A stretch of 64,000 nt of DNA from Roseovarius sp. S88 (GTDB lineage Bacteria > Pseudomonadota > Alphaproteobacteria > Rhodobacterales > Rhodobacteraceae): assembly GCF_037023735.1 (NCBI RefSeq), contig NZ_CP146069.1:1405501-1469500 (forward strand), in the 5' to 3' direction. Made by a program: the position numbers and the translations under genes. The notes beneath the pieces were generated by a model that had not been told where the DNA came from, made no database searches, and was given only the letters and a program-made list of their open reading frames with translations. Numbering within the stretch: the first letter of the stretch is position 1; the number at the start of each line of letters is the position of its first letter. This document shows, one piece after another, positions 55,737-64,000 of this stretch.

Positions 55737-56815
55737 TAATCCGCGTCCTGCTCCGGCTCTAATCCGCGATAGAGCTTGCTGCCAAGGTATTGCCCGGTCG
55801 CAAAGCGCGCCAGAACACCGATGGCAGCAGCCACAGGCACAGCAACCAGCATGCCCACGAAACCAAAGAGCGCACCAAACACGGACAGCGCAAAGATGAG
55901 CCAGACGGGATGCAATCCTACCGAACTTCCGACCAGTTTGGGGGTGAGGACATTGCCCTCAAGCACCTGACCAATCATGAAAATCCCGGCCACCAGACCG
56001 ATGGATACCCAGTCACCCCAGAATTGGAACAAGGCCAATCCGATGGCCAAGGCCCCGCCCAGCAGAGCGCCGATGTATGGGATGAACGTGATCAGCCCGG
56101 CAAAAGCCCCGACCACGAGGCCAAACTGTAGCCCAACAAGCATGAGCGCCACGGCGTAATACGTGCCCAGCACCAGACAAACGGTGCCCATGCCGCGAAT
56201 GAACGCGGCCAGCGTGTTGTCGATCTCTCCTGCCAGATGGCGAATAACCGGCGCATGGTCGCGGGGCAAAAGGCGATCAATTTCCGCCACCATACGGTCC
56301 CAGTCATAGAGCAGATAGAACGCCACGACTGGCACGATCACCAAGAGCACCACAACATTAATCAGGGATGACACCGAGGAAAGAACGGTTTCGATAAGTT
56401 GCCCACCCCGTTCCTGAATGGTCTCGCCCACGGAAATCAGGGACTGGCGTAGCGTCGAGGTTTCATCGACCAGTTGCGGGAAGCGGTCGGTCAGGAACGC
56501 CTGCAAGTCATTGAAAAGCTGCGGGGCTATGTTGATCAGGTTGGCGGTCTGCTCGACCAGCGTCGGTATCACCAAAAGCGCCATGACCACAAAGATCATC
56601 AAGGCGATCAGCGTGATGATCGTAACCGAAACAGCACGTGAAAACCCCATCTTTTCAAGACGGTCCGCGACTGGATCAAGAAAGTAAGCGATGGCGCCGC
56701 CAAGTACAAAGGGCAAGATTACATCGCCCAGAAACCATAGCAGCAGAAAGAAAAAACTGCTGCGAAGCCCCAGTATTTCAGCTGTGTTGAGACGGGAAGT
56801 GCCATTTGCCCTCAA
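55736..56815 (-). CDS. AI-2E/PerM-family membrane protein
   Basis: 359 residues with about eight hydrophobic segments, including the signature region VGAFAGLITFIPYIGALLGG and the following IGQVLEGNVLTPKLVGSSVG. Members are exporters or Na+/H+-type transporters; the AI-2 export name rests on one E. coli protein. The pair perM-hda is conserved in alphaproteobacteria as I recall. The start is the ATG at 56815. Confidence 0.9.
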   Translation of the reverse strand: MRANGTSRLNTAEILGLRSSFFFLLLWFLGDVILPFVLGGAIAYFLDPVADRLEKMGFSRAVSVTIITLIALMIFVVMALLVIPTLVEQTANLINIAPQLFNDLQAFLTDRFPQLVDETSTLRQSLISVGETIQERGGQLIETVLSSVSSLINVVVLLVIVPVVAFYLLYDWDRMVAEIDRLLPRDHAPVIRHLAGEIDNTLAAFIRGMGTVCLVLGTYYAVALMLVGLQFGLVVGAFAGLITFIPYIGALLGGALAIGLALFQFWGDWVSIGLVAGIFMIGQVLEGNVLTPKLVGSSVGLHPVWLIFALSVFGALFGFVGMLVAVPVAAAIGVLARFATGQYLGSKLYRGLEPEQDAD

Positions 56816-56900
56816 AATGTGTTCGCTTACACATTGCGTATGACGGGCAGGGTTTCAAGAGGCGCTCGCATTGGAACGCCCCTTGAAAAGTCAGTGTGCT

Positions 56901-57416
56901 TTAGTGGCAAGCAGGGCGTGTACCCGGCAGCAGCACTTTGTCTACAACGTGGATCACACCGTTCGACGCCTTGATGTCTGCGATAACAACATTGGCGCTC
57001 TCGCCCGTCCCATCTGCAATGCTCACACCACCCGCATCTTTGGTAATGCACAGACGCTCAGATGCCAGAACCGGCTTGAAGTAGTTCGAACCACCTGGAA
57101 TTTGGCCGGCGGTCAGTTTGCGATCATCAACGTGATAGAGCAACACGTTGGTCAGCTGGTCTTTGTTCTCTGGCTTCAGCAGTGTTTCAACTGTGCCTTC
57201 TGGCAGAGCGGCAAATGCGTCATTGACAGGGGCGTACACAGTGAAGGGGCCTTCACCGGACAGCGTTTCCGCCAGGCCTGCGGCCTGAACCGCGGCCACG
57301 AGCGTGGAAAAACGTTCATCCCCTGCTGCGATCTCGACAATATTGGCGGCTTTTGCGCCAGTTGCCAGTGTAACGGCCGTTGCGGCCATTGCGGCAATCT
57401 TGAAGATCGATTTCAT
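56901..57416 (-). CDS. Fasciclin-domain exported protein
   Basis: 171 residues from the ATG at 57416, which begins a signal peptide (FKIAAMAATAVTLATGAKA). The FAS1 domain has FSTLVAAVQAAGLAETLSGE, then PFTVYAPVNDAFAALPEGTV and NVLLYHVDDRKLTAGQI, ending NGVIHVVDKVLLPG, all in the expected order. It is a secreted adhesion-type domain; bacterial function is mostly unknown. It is divergent from proS, and the region between carries two palindromes. Confidence 0.94.
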   Translation of the reverse strand: MKSIFKIAAMAATAVTLATGAKAANIVEIAAGDERFSTLVAAVQAAGLAETLSGEGPFTVYAPVNDAFAALPEGTVETLLKPENKDQLTNVLLYHVDDRKLTAGQIPGGSNYFKPVLASERLCITKDAGGVSIADGTGESANVVIADIKASNGVIHVVDKVLLPGTRPACH

Positions 57417-57443
57417 TTCTAGTACCTCTTTTTTTGCTAGCAT

Positions 57444-57465
57444 GCTCTGTGCATGTGCATAGAGC
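57444..57465. promoter_or_regulatory. Imperfect 22-bp palindrome
   Basis: The arms GCTCTGTGCAT and GTGCATAGAGC match each other's complement at nine of eleven positions. It lies 28 bases upstream of the fasciclin start, so it may be an operator for that gene. Confidence 0.5.
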
Positions 57466-57471
57466 TACGCG

Positions 57472-57511
57472 GATACGTGCGGATTGGTTCACTTTCCGCA
57501 CGTATCTTTTT
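57472..57511 (+). terminator. Terminator-like hairpin in the proS leader
   Basis: A perfect 12-bp stem GATACGTGCGGA / TCCGCACGTATC with an 11-base loop is followed by TTTTTCTC, as in an intrinsic terminator reading rightward. It lies about 95 bases before the proS start, between divergent genes, so it would act only on transcripts begun to its left. Confidence 0.6.
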
Positions 57512-57605
57512 CTCAGATGCTCCAATTCCCGCCGATCCCGTCTTGTTTCATTTGGACCAAGGTCATAAACGGGACCGAACGCCAGTTTTGAAGATGAGAG
57601 TGCCC

Positions 57606-58997
57606 ATGCGCCTGTCCCGTTATTTCCTGCCTGTGTTGAAGGAAACGCCGTCCGAGGCTCAGATTGCCAGCCACCGCCTGATGCTGCGGGCGGGCATGAT
57701 CAAACAGTCGAGCGCGGGGATTTATTCCTGGCTTCCGCTGGGCTTCAAGGTTTTGCGCAAGCTGGAAAATATCGTCCACGAAGAACAAATGCGCGCGGGA
57801 CATATCCCGATGCTCATGCCCACGTTGCAATCCGCCGATCTGTGGCGCGAAAGCGGGCGCTATGACGATTATGGCGAGGAAATGCTGCGCATCCGCGACC
57901 GGCATGATCGCGATATGCTCTACGGTCCGACCAACGAGGAACTGATCACCGATATCTTCCGCGCCCATGTGGGCAGCTACAAGGACCTGCCGCTAACACT
58001 CTACCATATCCAGTGGAAGTTCCGCGACGAGATCCGGCCGCGTTTTGGCGTCATGCGCGGGCGTGAATTCTTCATGAAGGACGGCTACAATTTCGATTTG
58101 ACCAAAGAAGACGCGCTACATTCATACAACCGCCATTTGGTAAGTTATCTGCGCACCTATGAGCGTATGGGCCTGCAAGCCATTCCGATGCGCGCCGATG
58201 GCGGGCCGATTGGGGGCGACTACACCCACGAGTTCCTCGTTCTGGCCGAAACGGGCGAATCCGAAGTGTTCTATGACAGCGAGATCACCGATCTGCGCTT
58301 TGGAGATCGTGAGATTGATTACGACAGCGTGGAGCAGTGTCAGACGGTTCTGGAGGAATTCACATCGCGCTATGCGCGCACGGACGAAACCCATGACGAG
58401 GCGATCTTCAACGAGGTGCCCGAAGCGCGCCGACGGTCGGCGCGGGGCATCGAAGTTGGGCAAATCTTTTATTTCGGGACAAAATACTCTGAACCTTTGG
58501 GTGCCACGGTCCAAGGCCCGGATGGCAAGCCCGTGCCGGTGCATATGGGCAGCCACGGCATTGGCGTGAGCCGTCTCATTGGTGCGATCATTGAGGCAAG
58601 CCATGACGAGAACGGCATCATCTGGCCTGAAGGTGTCACGCCTTTCCATGCCGGGATCGTCAACCTCAAGCAAGGCGATAACGAGGCCGACGCCGCCTGT
58701 GACGCGCTTTACACCTCGCTGACCGCCTTGGGTCTTGAGCCGCTTTATGATGACCGCGATGAGCGGGCAGGAGGCAAGTTTGCGACCATGGACCTGATCG
58801 GCCTGCCTTGGCGGATCACGGTGGGACCAAGGGGGCTGAAAAACGGCGTTGTCGAGCTGACCAGCCGCAGAACCGGCGAAAGCGAAGAGATGCCGCCAGA
58901 AAAAGCCATTGAAAAGATTGCGGAAATCTACGCGCCGCATCACCGGAGCGTGGCGGTAGAGCCTATGGCACAGCGCAGTTTCCACACCTGGCTTTAA
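57606..58997 (+). CDS. proS: Prolyl-tRNA synthetase (alphaproteobacterial short type)
   Basis: 463 residues from the ATG at 57606. Class II motifs: motif 1 around [20 protein letters not shown], motif 2 [20 protein letters not shown] with the following [20 protein letters not shown], and motif 3 [20 protein letters not shown]. The anticodon domain is at the end. The editing insertion domain of long ProS is missing, typical of this clade. The start was chosen because the protein then begins [18 protein letters not shown] as in relatives. Confidence 0.96.
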   Translation: MRLSRYFLPVLKETPSEAQIASHRLMLRAGMIKQSSAGIYSWLPLGFKVLRKLENIVHEEQMRAGHIPMLMPTLQSADLWRESGRYDDYGEEMLRIRDRHDRDMLYGPTNEELITDIFRAHVGSYKDLPLTLYHIQWKFRDEIRPRFGVMRGREFFMKDGYNFDLTKEDALHSYNRHLVSYLRTYERMGLQAIPMRADGGPIGGDYTHEFLVLAETGESEVFYDSEITDLRFGDREIDYDSVEQCQTVLEEFTSRYARTDETHDEAIFNEVPEARRRSARGIEVGQIFYFGTKYSEPLGATVQGPDGKPVPVHMGSHGIGVSRLIGAIIEASHDENGIIWPEGVTPFHAGIVNLKQGDNEADAACDALYTSLTALGLEPLYDDRDERAGGKFATMDLIGLPWRITVGPRGLKNGVVELTSRRTGESEEMPPEKAIEKIAEIYAPHHRSVAVEPMAQRSFHTWL

Positions 58998-59042
58998 ATG
59001 CTATACTGTCCTCAATAATAAAAAGAACGAGGCAGGATTAGT

Positions 59043-59549
59043 ATGATGAGAGCACTCGCTTTGGCGGGCGGCATCGCCGCTTGTGCAGGGTTTTCCCAGT
59101 TCCCTGAATACTCGCAACAATATTATCAGCGCTTGTCCGGCGCGGTCGATGAATTGGCCGTGATCGTGGCCGATTTTGACCGGGACGCCACGGCGCTGGG
59201 TCTGGATCGTGGCGCGGCCATACAACAGCTCGAACTTGGCTCAGCCATGGGAGAGGCAAGGGCGCTTTCCATGTCCCGCGTTTTCAAACGCCACGATCGG
59301 TTGAGTGAGGATTTGTCTCAATTGCAGGGGCGCACATCCTTGGAACGCGCATTCACGCCGTGGCGTTTCACCGAGCCGAAGCTGGCGCAGGAAACGCTGG
59401 CGGATTTCCGGCCTGCTGTGCCGTTGACCTTTGAAGGCATCGGGTTCGCCGCAATGGGTCTGGCCGTTGGATACGGGTTGATCAGCATAGTGCTTGGTTT
59501 TCTCGCCAACCTTTTCCGCCGCAAAGACCGCGCACCGCAAGTGAACTGA
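59043..59549 (+). CDS. DUF2937 family membrane protein
   Basis: 168 residues; a second ATG three bases later is an equally good start. The start is followed by AGFSQFPEYSQQYYQRLSGA and VDELAVIVADFDRDATALGL, the pattern of DUF2937. A hydrophobic segment near the C-terminus (GFAAMGLAVGYGLISIVLGF) shows membrane insertion. Function unknown. It is 68 bases upstream of lolC/E and may be cotranscribed. Confidence 0.88.
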   Translation: MMRALALAGGIAACAGFSQFPEYSQQYYQRLSGAVDELAVIVADFDRDATALGLDRGAAIQQLELGSAMGEARALSMSRVFKRHDRLSEDLSQLQGRTSLERAFTPWRFTEPKLAQETLADFRPAVPLTFEGIGFAAMGLAVGYGLISIVLGFLANLFRRKDRAPQVN

Positions 59550-59617
59550 CCGCCTTCCGCTTGACCCCGGCGCGCTTGTTGACCAATGTCCGCGCAAACG
59601 AAAACCTGAGGTCCAGA

Positions 59618-60934
59618 GTGGCAGCCCAACCGGCACCTTTTTCCGCATTTGAATGGATGATCGCCTGGCGATATCTGCGCGCAAAACGCGCCGAGGGCGG
59701 CGTGAGCGTGATGACCTGGATCAGCCTGATTGGCATCACGCTGGCGGTGTTTGCGTTGATCGCAACGCTCTCGGTGCGCTCAGGGTTTCGGGCTGAATTT
59801 GTGGACACGATTCTGGGATCCAACGCGCATGTGACGGTCTACAGCGTCGGCACAATGAACGAGACCACGCGCCAGATTGACCGCTCTATTCCAAACTACG
59901 CCGAGATGGCCGAGCGCGTGCGCGAGGTCGAAGGCGTCACCCGCGTGGCGCCCTTGGTCAAAGGGCAGGTCATGGCAAATTCGCGTGACCTCAATGCAGG
60001 TGTGCAAGTCTTTGGAATTGCTCACGATGATCTGCTGACCTTACCGCGTATTGCCGACCCGGAAACGGGTCTGGGCGATATCGAAGCATTCAATTCAGGC
60101 AAAAATGAAGAAACTGGCTTGGCCCCGATTGCCATCGGATCAGGCGTGGCGCGAACCCTTGGGATTGGGGTGGGCGACAAGATCAAACTGATCAACCCCA
60201 ACGGCGTGAAAACCGCCTTTGGCACCAACCCCCGTATCAACGCCTATGACGTGGTCTATATCTTTTCTGCCGGGCGCTATGATATCGATCAGGTGCGCGT
60301 TTACTTGGCCTTTGAAGAGGCGCAGAGCTTTTTCAACCGCGAAGGCACCGCGGACGAGCTTGAGGTCATGGTCACCGACCCTGAGGCGGTGGATGACATG
60401 AACCTGCCCCTCTTGCGCGCAGCGGGCGACGGATCACAGGTCTGGACATGGCGAGACGCCAGCGGCGGGTTCCTGCGCGCGCTGGAGGTGGAAGACAACG
60501 TGATGTTTGTCATCCTGTCGATCCTCGTGCTTATTGCCGCCATGAACATCACCAGCGGGCTGATCATGCTGGTGAAAAACAAAGGCCGGGATATTGGTAT
60601 TCTGCGCACCATGGGCCTGACCGAAGGGTCTGTTTTGCGTGTCTTTTTCATTTGTGGCGCGATGACAGGTATCCTCGGCACGCTCTTTGGCGTTATTCTT
60701 GGGTGCCTTTTCGCGATTTATATCGACCCGCTCTTCAGCTTCGTGAATTACATCATGGGTGGTGGGGTCTGGGACCCGTCGATCCGGGGGATCTATAACC
60801 TGCCTGCCAAACTGCAATTCTGGGATGTGATGTCGGCCATTGGCCTGTCCCTGGGCCTGAGTTTCATCGTGACCATCTTCCCGGCAAGGCGCGCGGCGCG
60901 GATGAACCCGGTTGAGGCGCTGCGCTATGAGTGA
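59618..60934 (+). CDS. lolC: Lipoprotein-releasing ABC transporter permease LolC/E
   Basis: 438 residues from a GTG at 59618, chosen because GAGG lies 6 bases upstream and the protein then starts [20 protein letters not shown] as in relatives. Four membrane helices (one N-terminal near [20 protein letters not shown], three C-terminal) flank a large periplasmic domain. With LolD it moves lipoproteins from the inner membrane to LolA. One LolC/E-type gene here suggests a homodimeric (LolF-like) permease. Its stop overlaps lolD by eight bases. Confidence 0.93.
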   Translation: MAAQPAPFSAFEWMIAWRYLRAKRAEGGVSVMTWISLIGITLAVFALIATLSVRSGFRAEFVDTILGSNAHVTVYSVGTMNETTRQIDRSIPNYAEMAERVREVEGVTRVAPLVKGQVMANSRDLNAGVQVFGIAHDDLLTLPRIADPETGLGDIEAFNSGKNEETGLAPIAIGSGVARTLGIGVGDKIKLINPNGVKTAFGTNPRINAYDVVYIFSAGRYDIDQVRVYLAFEEAQSFFNREGTADELEVMVTDPEAVDDMNLPLLRAAGDGSQVWTWRDASGGFLRALEVEDNVMFVILSILVLIAAMNITSGLIMLVKNKGRDIGILRTMGLTEGSVLRVFFICGAMTGILGTLFGVILGCLFAIYIDPLFSFVNYIMGGGVWDPSIRGIYNLPAKLQFWDVMSAIGLSLGLSFIVTIFPARRAARMNPVEALRYE

Positions 60935-61610
60935 CGTCATGCTGCGCCTTGATGGGCTCTCCAAGACCTACAACAGCGGCAAGACCAATGCGGTTACCGT
61001 GCTGCAGGACGCAAAGCTTGACATCAAGGCGGGCGAGATGGTGGCGCTTGTGGCTCCCTCAGGGGCGGGAAAGTCCACGCTTTTGCACATCGCGGGCCTG
61101 CTCGATACGCCCGATACTGGCACGGTTGAGATTGGCGGCGTCAATATGACAGGGCTCAGCGACCGCCGCCGCACCATTGCACGGCGTCAGGATGTGGGCT
61201 TTGTCTATCAGTTTCACCACTTGCTGCCGGAATTTACGGCTGAGGAAAACATCGTCCTGCCGCAACTCGCCAACGGGATTGCCAAGAGCGACGCCGAGGC
61301 GCGTGCGCGCGATCTTCTGGCGCGCGTCGGCATCGCGGACCGCGCCAGCCACCGCCCCTCGGCCATGTCAGGCGGCGAACAACAGCGCGTCGCCTTTTGC
61401 CGCGCTTTGGCCAATGCCCCACGTCTTCTTTTGGCGGATGAGCCAACGGGCAATCTCGATCCGGGCACCTCGGATCAAGTGTTTGCCGCCCTGATGGACC
61501 TTGTGCGCGGCACAGGTCTCGCGGCGCTCATCGCCACACACAACCTTGAGCTGGCCGCGCGCATGGACCGGGTGGTGAAGCTCGACGGTGGTCAGGTGGT
61601 GGCGGCATAG
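60927..61610 (+). CDS. lolD: Lipoprotein-releasing ABC transporter ATPase
   Basis: 227 residues. Walker A (APSGAGKST), Q-loop region ([15 protein letters not shown]), ABC signature ([20 protein letters not shown]) and Walker B ([14 protein letters not shown]) are all intact. It drives the LolC/E permease encoded immediately upstream. The Walker A begins with Ala-Pro where LolD usually has Gly-Pro or Gly-Ser, a minor change. Confidence 0.95.
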   Translation: MSDVMLRLDGLSKTYNSGKTNAVTVLQDAKLDIKAGEMVALVAPSGAGKSTLLHIAGLLDTPDTGTVEIGGVNMTGLSDRRRTIARRQDVGFVYQFHHLLPEFTAEENIVLPQLANGIAKSDAEARARDLLARVGIADRASHRPSAMSGGEQQRVAFCRALANAPRLLLADEPTGNLDPGTSDQVFAALMDLVRGTGLAALIATHNLELAARMDRVVKLDGGQVVAA

Positions 61611-61631
61611 CTGCCCAAAACAGGGGATAAC

Positions 61632-62609
61632 ATGAAACTGTCTTTGAACGAGATCGAAACCACGTCAAAAGCCGCGCTCTTGCGCCACGGCGCGGCAGAT
61701 TGGGTGGCCACGGAAGTCGCTGCGGCCATTCGCGAAGCCGAAGGTTTGGGCAACAAGATCTGCGGGCTCTACTACCTCGAAAGCTATTGCCAGCAGTTGA
61801 AAACCGGTCGCGTTAAAGGTGATGCCGACCCAGAAGTCACACGCCCCCGGGCTGGAACAGTTCTTGTGGACGCCAAGTATGGCTTTGCGCAAGCCGCCTT
61901 TGCCCGGGCTTTGCCCGAGGCTTTAAAGGCCGTTGAAGAGGCCGGTGTGGCCTCTCTGGCGGTCTGCCACGCCCATACATGCACCTCTCTGGGCTATTTC
62001 ACGGCCCAAATCGCGCGCGCGGGCTTCGTTGCGCTGGGTATGACCAACGCCACACCTGTTGTCGCCCCTCCAGGAGGCAAGCACCGCGTGATTGGCACCA
62101 ACCCGATTTCCTTTGCTGTGCCAGACGGGCAGGGCGGTGTTGCGATGCTCTTTGATCAATCCACCACAACCGTGGCCCTGGGCAAGATCACGATGGCCAA
62201 GGCCGCAGGGCAGTCCATTCCCGAAGGCTGGGCCGTTGATGCCGATGGCCAGCCCACCACAGACCCCGAAGCGGCGCTCAAAGGGTCGCTGGTCAGCATG
62301 GGCGGCTACAAGGGGTGGGGTTTTGGTCTGATGGCTGAATTGCTGGCCTCCGGTATGACCGGAAGCCTTGCAGGCGTGGACATTGGCCCGCTCAAAGCCC
62401 CCGAAGGCGAACCCCATGATATTGGCGACTACTACCTGATTATGGATCCCGCCACATCGGGCGCGTTCTTTGATCGTCTGGCCCAAGTGGAAACGGCTGT
62501 TGCGCGGGACGCAGAAGCGCGGATTCCCGGGCAGGGGCGTCAGGTGGCCGATCCTGTGGATATCGAAGATTCCGTTTGGCAATCAGTGCGGGCACTTGCA
62601 GGTCACTAG
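61632..62609 (+). CDS. Ldh-family (malate/L-lactate dehydrogenase type 2) oxidoreductase
   Basis: 325 residues. The family pattern is visible: AVCHAHTCTSLGYFTAQIAR with the catalytic His, TNATPVVAPPGGKHRVIGTN with the nucleotide-binding region, and GGYKGWGFGLMAELLASGMT. The Ldh_2 family includes malate, sulfolactate, ureidoglycolate and delta-1-piperideine-2-carboxylate reductases, which use NAD(P)H. The substrate cannot be told from sequence. It follows lolD by 21 bases. Confidence 0.88.
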   Translation: MKLSLNEIETTSKAALLRHGAADWVATEVAAAIREAEGLGNKICGLYYLESYCQQLKTGRVKGDADPEVTRPRAGTVLVDAKYGFAQAAFARALPEALKAVEEAGVASLAVCHAHTCTSLGYFTAQIARAGFVALGMTNATPVVAPPGGKHRVIGTNPISFAVPDGQGGVAMLFDQSTTTVALGKITMAKAAGQSIPEGWAVDADGQPTTDPEAALKGSLVSMGGYKGWGFGLMAELLASGMTGSLAGVDIGPLKAPEGEPHDIGDYYLIMDPATSGAFFDRLAQVETAVARDAEARIPGQGRQVADPVDIEDSVWQSVRALAGH

Positions 62610-62617
62610 GCCCTGCG

Positions 62618-62935
62618 TCAGCTGCAGCTTGTAATTGCCTGACGGCGTGCCACCTCTGGGTCCTTGCTTGAACTGCGAATGATGGCGCGGCTTTGCGAGA
62701 CCGAGCACCCATCGATGGTGATCGCACGCCCACGGCGCACCGCAACAAGCACATCATAAAGTTCTGGGTCCGAAAGTTGCGTAAACTTTGAGACACTGAA
62801 CCGGCGTGGAACCAAGTCCGATGGGTTGAACTCCTGCGCTTCTTCCGCCGTGGCGATGGATGCCGGAGCCGCAAGGCTGGTTGTCAAAATCGACAGGATC
62901 ACACCCTTGCGGATGAATGTGTTAAAACGGGTCAT
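62618..62935 (-). CDS. Small exported protein, hypothetical
   Basis: 105 residues from the ATG at 62935, with a signal peptide (VILSILTTSLAAPASIATA). The mature part contains FTQLSDPELYDVLVAVRRGR and two Cys near the end that could form a disulfide. No family is recognised. It is convergent with the Ldh-type gene. Confidence 0.75.
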   Translation of the reverse strand: MTRFNTFIRKGVILSILTTSLAAPASIATAEEAQEFNPSDLVPRRFSVSKFTQLSDPELYDVLVAVRRGRAITIDGCSVSQSRAIIRSSSKDPEVARRQAITSCS

Positions 62936-63013
62936 GTGCTCTGCCTTTTGGATTATGCCCATGATATGGGCGCGATGCTCTCACATGCAATCCACGTTTG
63001 CGAGAGGAAAAAC

Positions 63014-63454
63014 TCAAGCCTGTTGCGTCACGAATACACCCGCGGCCATAAGCCCAATACCCGCCGCACGTGTAAGCGACAAAGGCGAGATCGGATTGCC
63101 GAACAAGCCAAACTGGTCAATCAAAGCCGCAGAGATAAGTTGGCCAAGTAAAACGAAAAAAACTGCATTTCCCACGCCAAACCTTGGCGCGATGAAGGTG
63201 ATGGAAAGCACGTAGAACGCAATCAGCACACCCCCCAAAAGCAGGTGCTTCGGAACCTTGGCGACACCCGAAATAGCCGATGGGCCATGAATCAAAAGCA
63301 CCACCAGTGTGGCCAGAAACGCAACTGTGAAAAGGATCGCCGCCGCCGCGACCGGCGAGCCAAGCCGCACCCCGAGTGCGGCATTCAAAGCGGCCAGAAG
63401 AGGCACGGCAATGCCGGCAAGCAACATGACGGAAGCGTATAATGTGGTCGGCAT
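63014..63454 (-). CDS. DMT-superfamily YdcZ-like (DUF606) membrane protein
   Basis: 146 residues from the ATG at 63454. Five hydrophobic helices are visible (for example LYASVMLLAGIAVPLLAALN, then AAAAILFTVAFLATLVVLLI), with RFGVGNAVFFVLLGQLISAA and FGLFGNPISPLSLTRAAGIG as in the YdcZ/DUF606 group. Such half-size drug/metabolite transporters probably work as dimers. The substrate is unknown. Confidence 0.88.
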   Translation of the reverse strand: MPTTLYASVMLLAGIAVPLLAALNAALGVRLGSPVAAAAILFTVAFLATLVVLLIHGPSAISGVAKVPKHLLLGGVLIAFYVLSITFIAPRFGVGNAVFFVLLGQLISAALIDQFGLFGNPISPLSLTRAAGIGLMAAGVFVTQQA

Positions 63455-63695
63455 GGGAAAGCTCCTTCGCCATTTCATGTGGGGTTTCATCTTCGTTAAA
63501 TCTGATCCAGATCAAAGTGCAAAGATCAAACATGTGCATTTGCTATACCCAACACTTCCCGTGGTGCGGGAGACAGGCCCAGGTAGACGGATTGCGGGAT
63601 CCCGAACCTGGGTCCTCGTCGGGCCAGGAGAGATGTTCATCAGAAAAATTGATTACCTCGGATGCCGCGCTACTTGTGCCCAAAGGAGACGCTGC

Positions 63696-64000
63696 ATGCC
63701 CCGTTGGATGATGCACCTGAGTTTGGTCGTGGCAATCACATTGTCGCTGGCCTTGGCGGCTACAAAACCGGCTCATGCGGATGATGCGGCTCGGCAAGTG
63801 ATTTCGGATCAGCTGACCGCCTTTCAGCAGGACGATTTTGCCACTGCCTTTACCTTTGCCAGCCCGATGATCAAGGGCATGTTTGGCACTTCCGAACGCT
63901 TTGGCGAAATGGTGCGCAATGGGTACCCGATGGTTTGGCGGCCATCGGAAGTAGAATTTCTGGACACACGCGATGTGGGCGGCGCGCTGGTGCAGGACGT
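63696..64000 (+). CDS. DUF4864 exported protein, partial at the right edge
   Basis: The frame is open from the ATG at 63696 to the window end (101 full codons). AAAGGAG lies 7 bases upstream. A signal peptide (LVVAITLSLALAATKPAHA) is followed by AARQVISDQLTAFQQDDFAT and FASPMIKGMFGTSERFGEMV, the start of a DUF4864 domain. The C-terminal part is outside the window. Function unknown. Confidence 0.88.
   Translation, partial: MPRWMMHLSLVVAITLSLALAATKPAHADDAARQVISDQLTAFQQDDFATAFTFASPMIKGMFGTSERFGEMVRNGYPMVWRPSEVEFLDTRDVGGALVQD

Noticed and set aside
1..64000. Search for tRNA, rRNA, CRISPR arrays, phage or toxin-antitoxin modules
   Set aside because: No cloverleaf, direct-repeat array, integrase or paired toxin-antitoxin genes were recognised by eye; a tRNAscan or CRISPR search would settle this.

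Overview
The window reads as chromosomal DNA of a marine alphaproteobacterium of the Rhodobacteraceae (Roseobacter group). This is inferred from GC-rich coding sequence, the split glyQ/glyS pair with a small membrane-protein gene between them, a VPLPA-CTERM protein, a PccR-type regulator next to propionyl-CoA carboxylase genes, two DUF1127 proteins and several family-typical small proteins. No rRNA, tRNA, CRISPR array, prophage or complete insertion sequence was seen. About 74 protein genes are supported on both strands, mostly in short, tightly packed operons.

Layout. 1-6 kb: the end of folE2, a Lys/Ala/Pro-rich phasin-like gene, a DUF1127 gene, a small P-loop kinase, trkH and a ThDP-dependent decarboxylase. 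6-15.3 kb: a SPOR/peptidoglycan-binding protein with a degenerate trypsin-like domain, then glyQ, a DUF6446 gene, glyS, ppdK, a SleB-type hydrolase and rpmG. 15.4-25 kb: mixed single genes (VPLPA-CTERM protein, SRPBCC-like protein, Bax-inhibitor-1, LysR/DUF1127 pair, quinone oxidoreductase, XRE regulator, a frameshifted hisN, CAP protein, acyl-CoA dehydrogenase, EamA exporter). 25-31.5 kb: choline-sulfate catabolism, with an orphan Tat-exported solute-binding protein divergent from betI-betC-GST-betA. 32-47.8 kb: propionyl-CoA assimilation (pccR, pccB with four translationally coupled small genes, pccA, mcm) with regulators, an MFS exporter and small envelope proteins interspersed. 48-64 kb: housekeeping genes (djlA-like, nuclease/phosphatase, ppx-ppk, hda, perM-like, fasciclin, proS, lolC/E-lolD, Ldh-family reductase) and a partial DUF4864 gene at the right edge.

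How parts work together. BetC releases choline from choline-O-sulfate and BetA oxidises it towards betaine aldehyde; betB is not in the window. PccA/PccB carboxylate propionyl-CoA and Mcm isomerises the methylmalonyl-CoA product to succinyl-CoA; the epimerase is not seen. Clusters of TTTGCAAA-type octamers lie upstream of both pccB and pccR, which fits control by PccR.

The most unusual finding is a 116-bp double-hairpin repeat (REPIN/MITE-like) present in two inverted copies at 22056 and 47775, with a related single-hairpin copy at 1679. In all three places the first bases of the repeat (TAA) are the stop codon of the preceding gene. Others worth a second look are the serine-protease domain lacking all three triad residues, a locally AT-rich, enlarged segment inside glyS, a low-GC membrane-protein gene fitted into the pccB operon, and a terminator-like hairpin in the proS leader.
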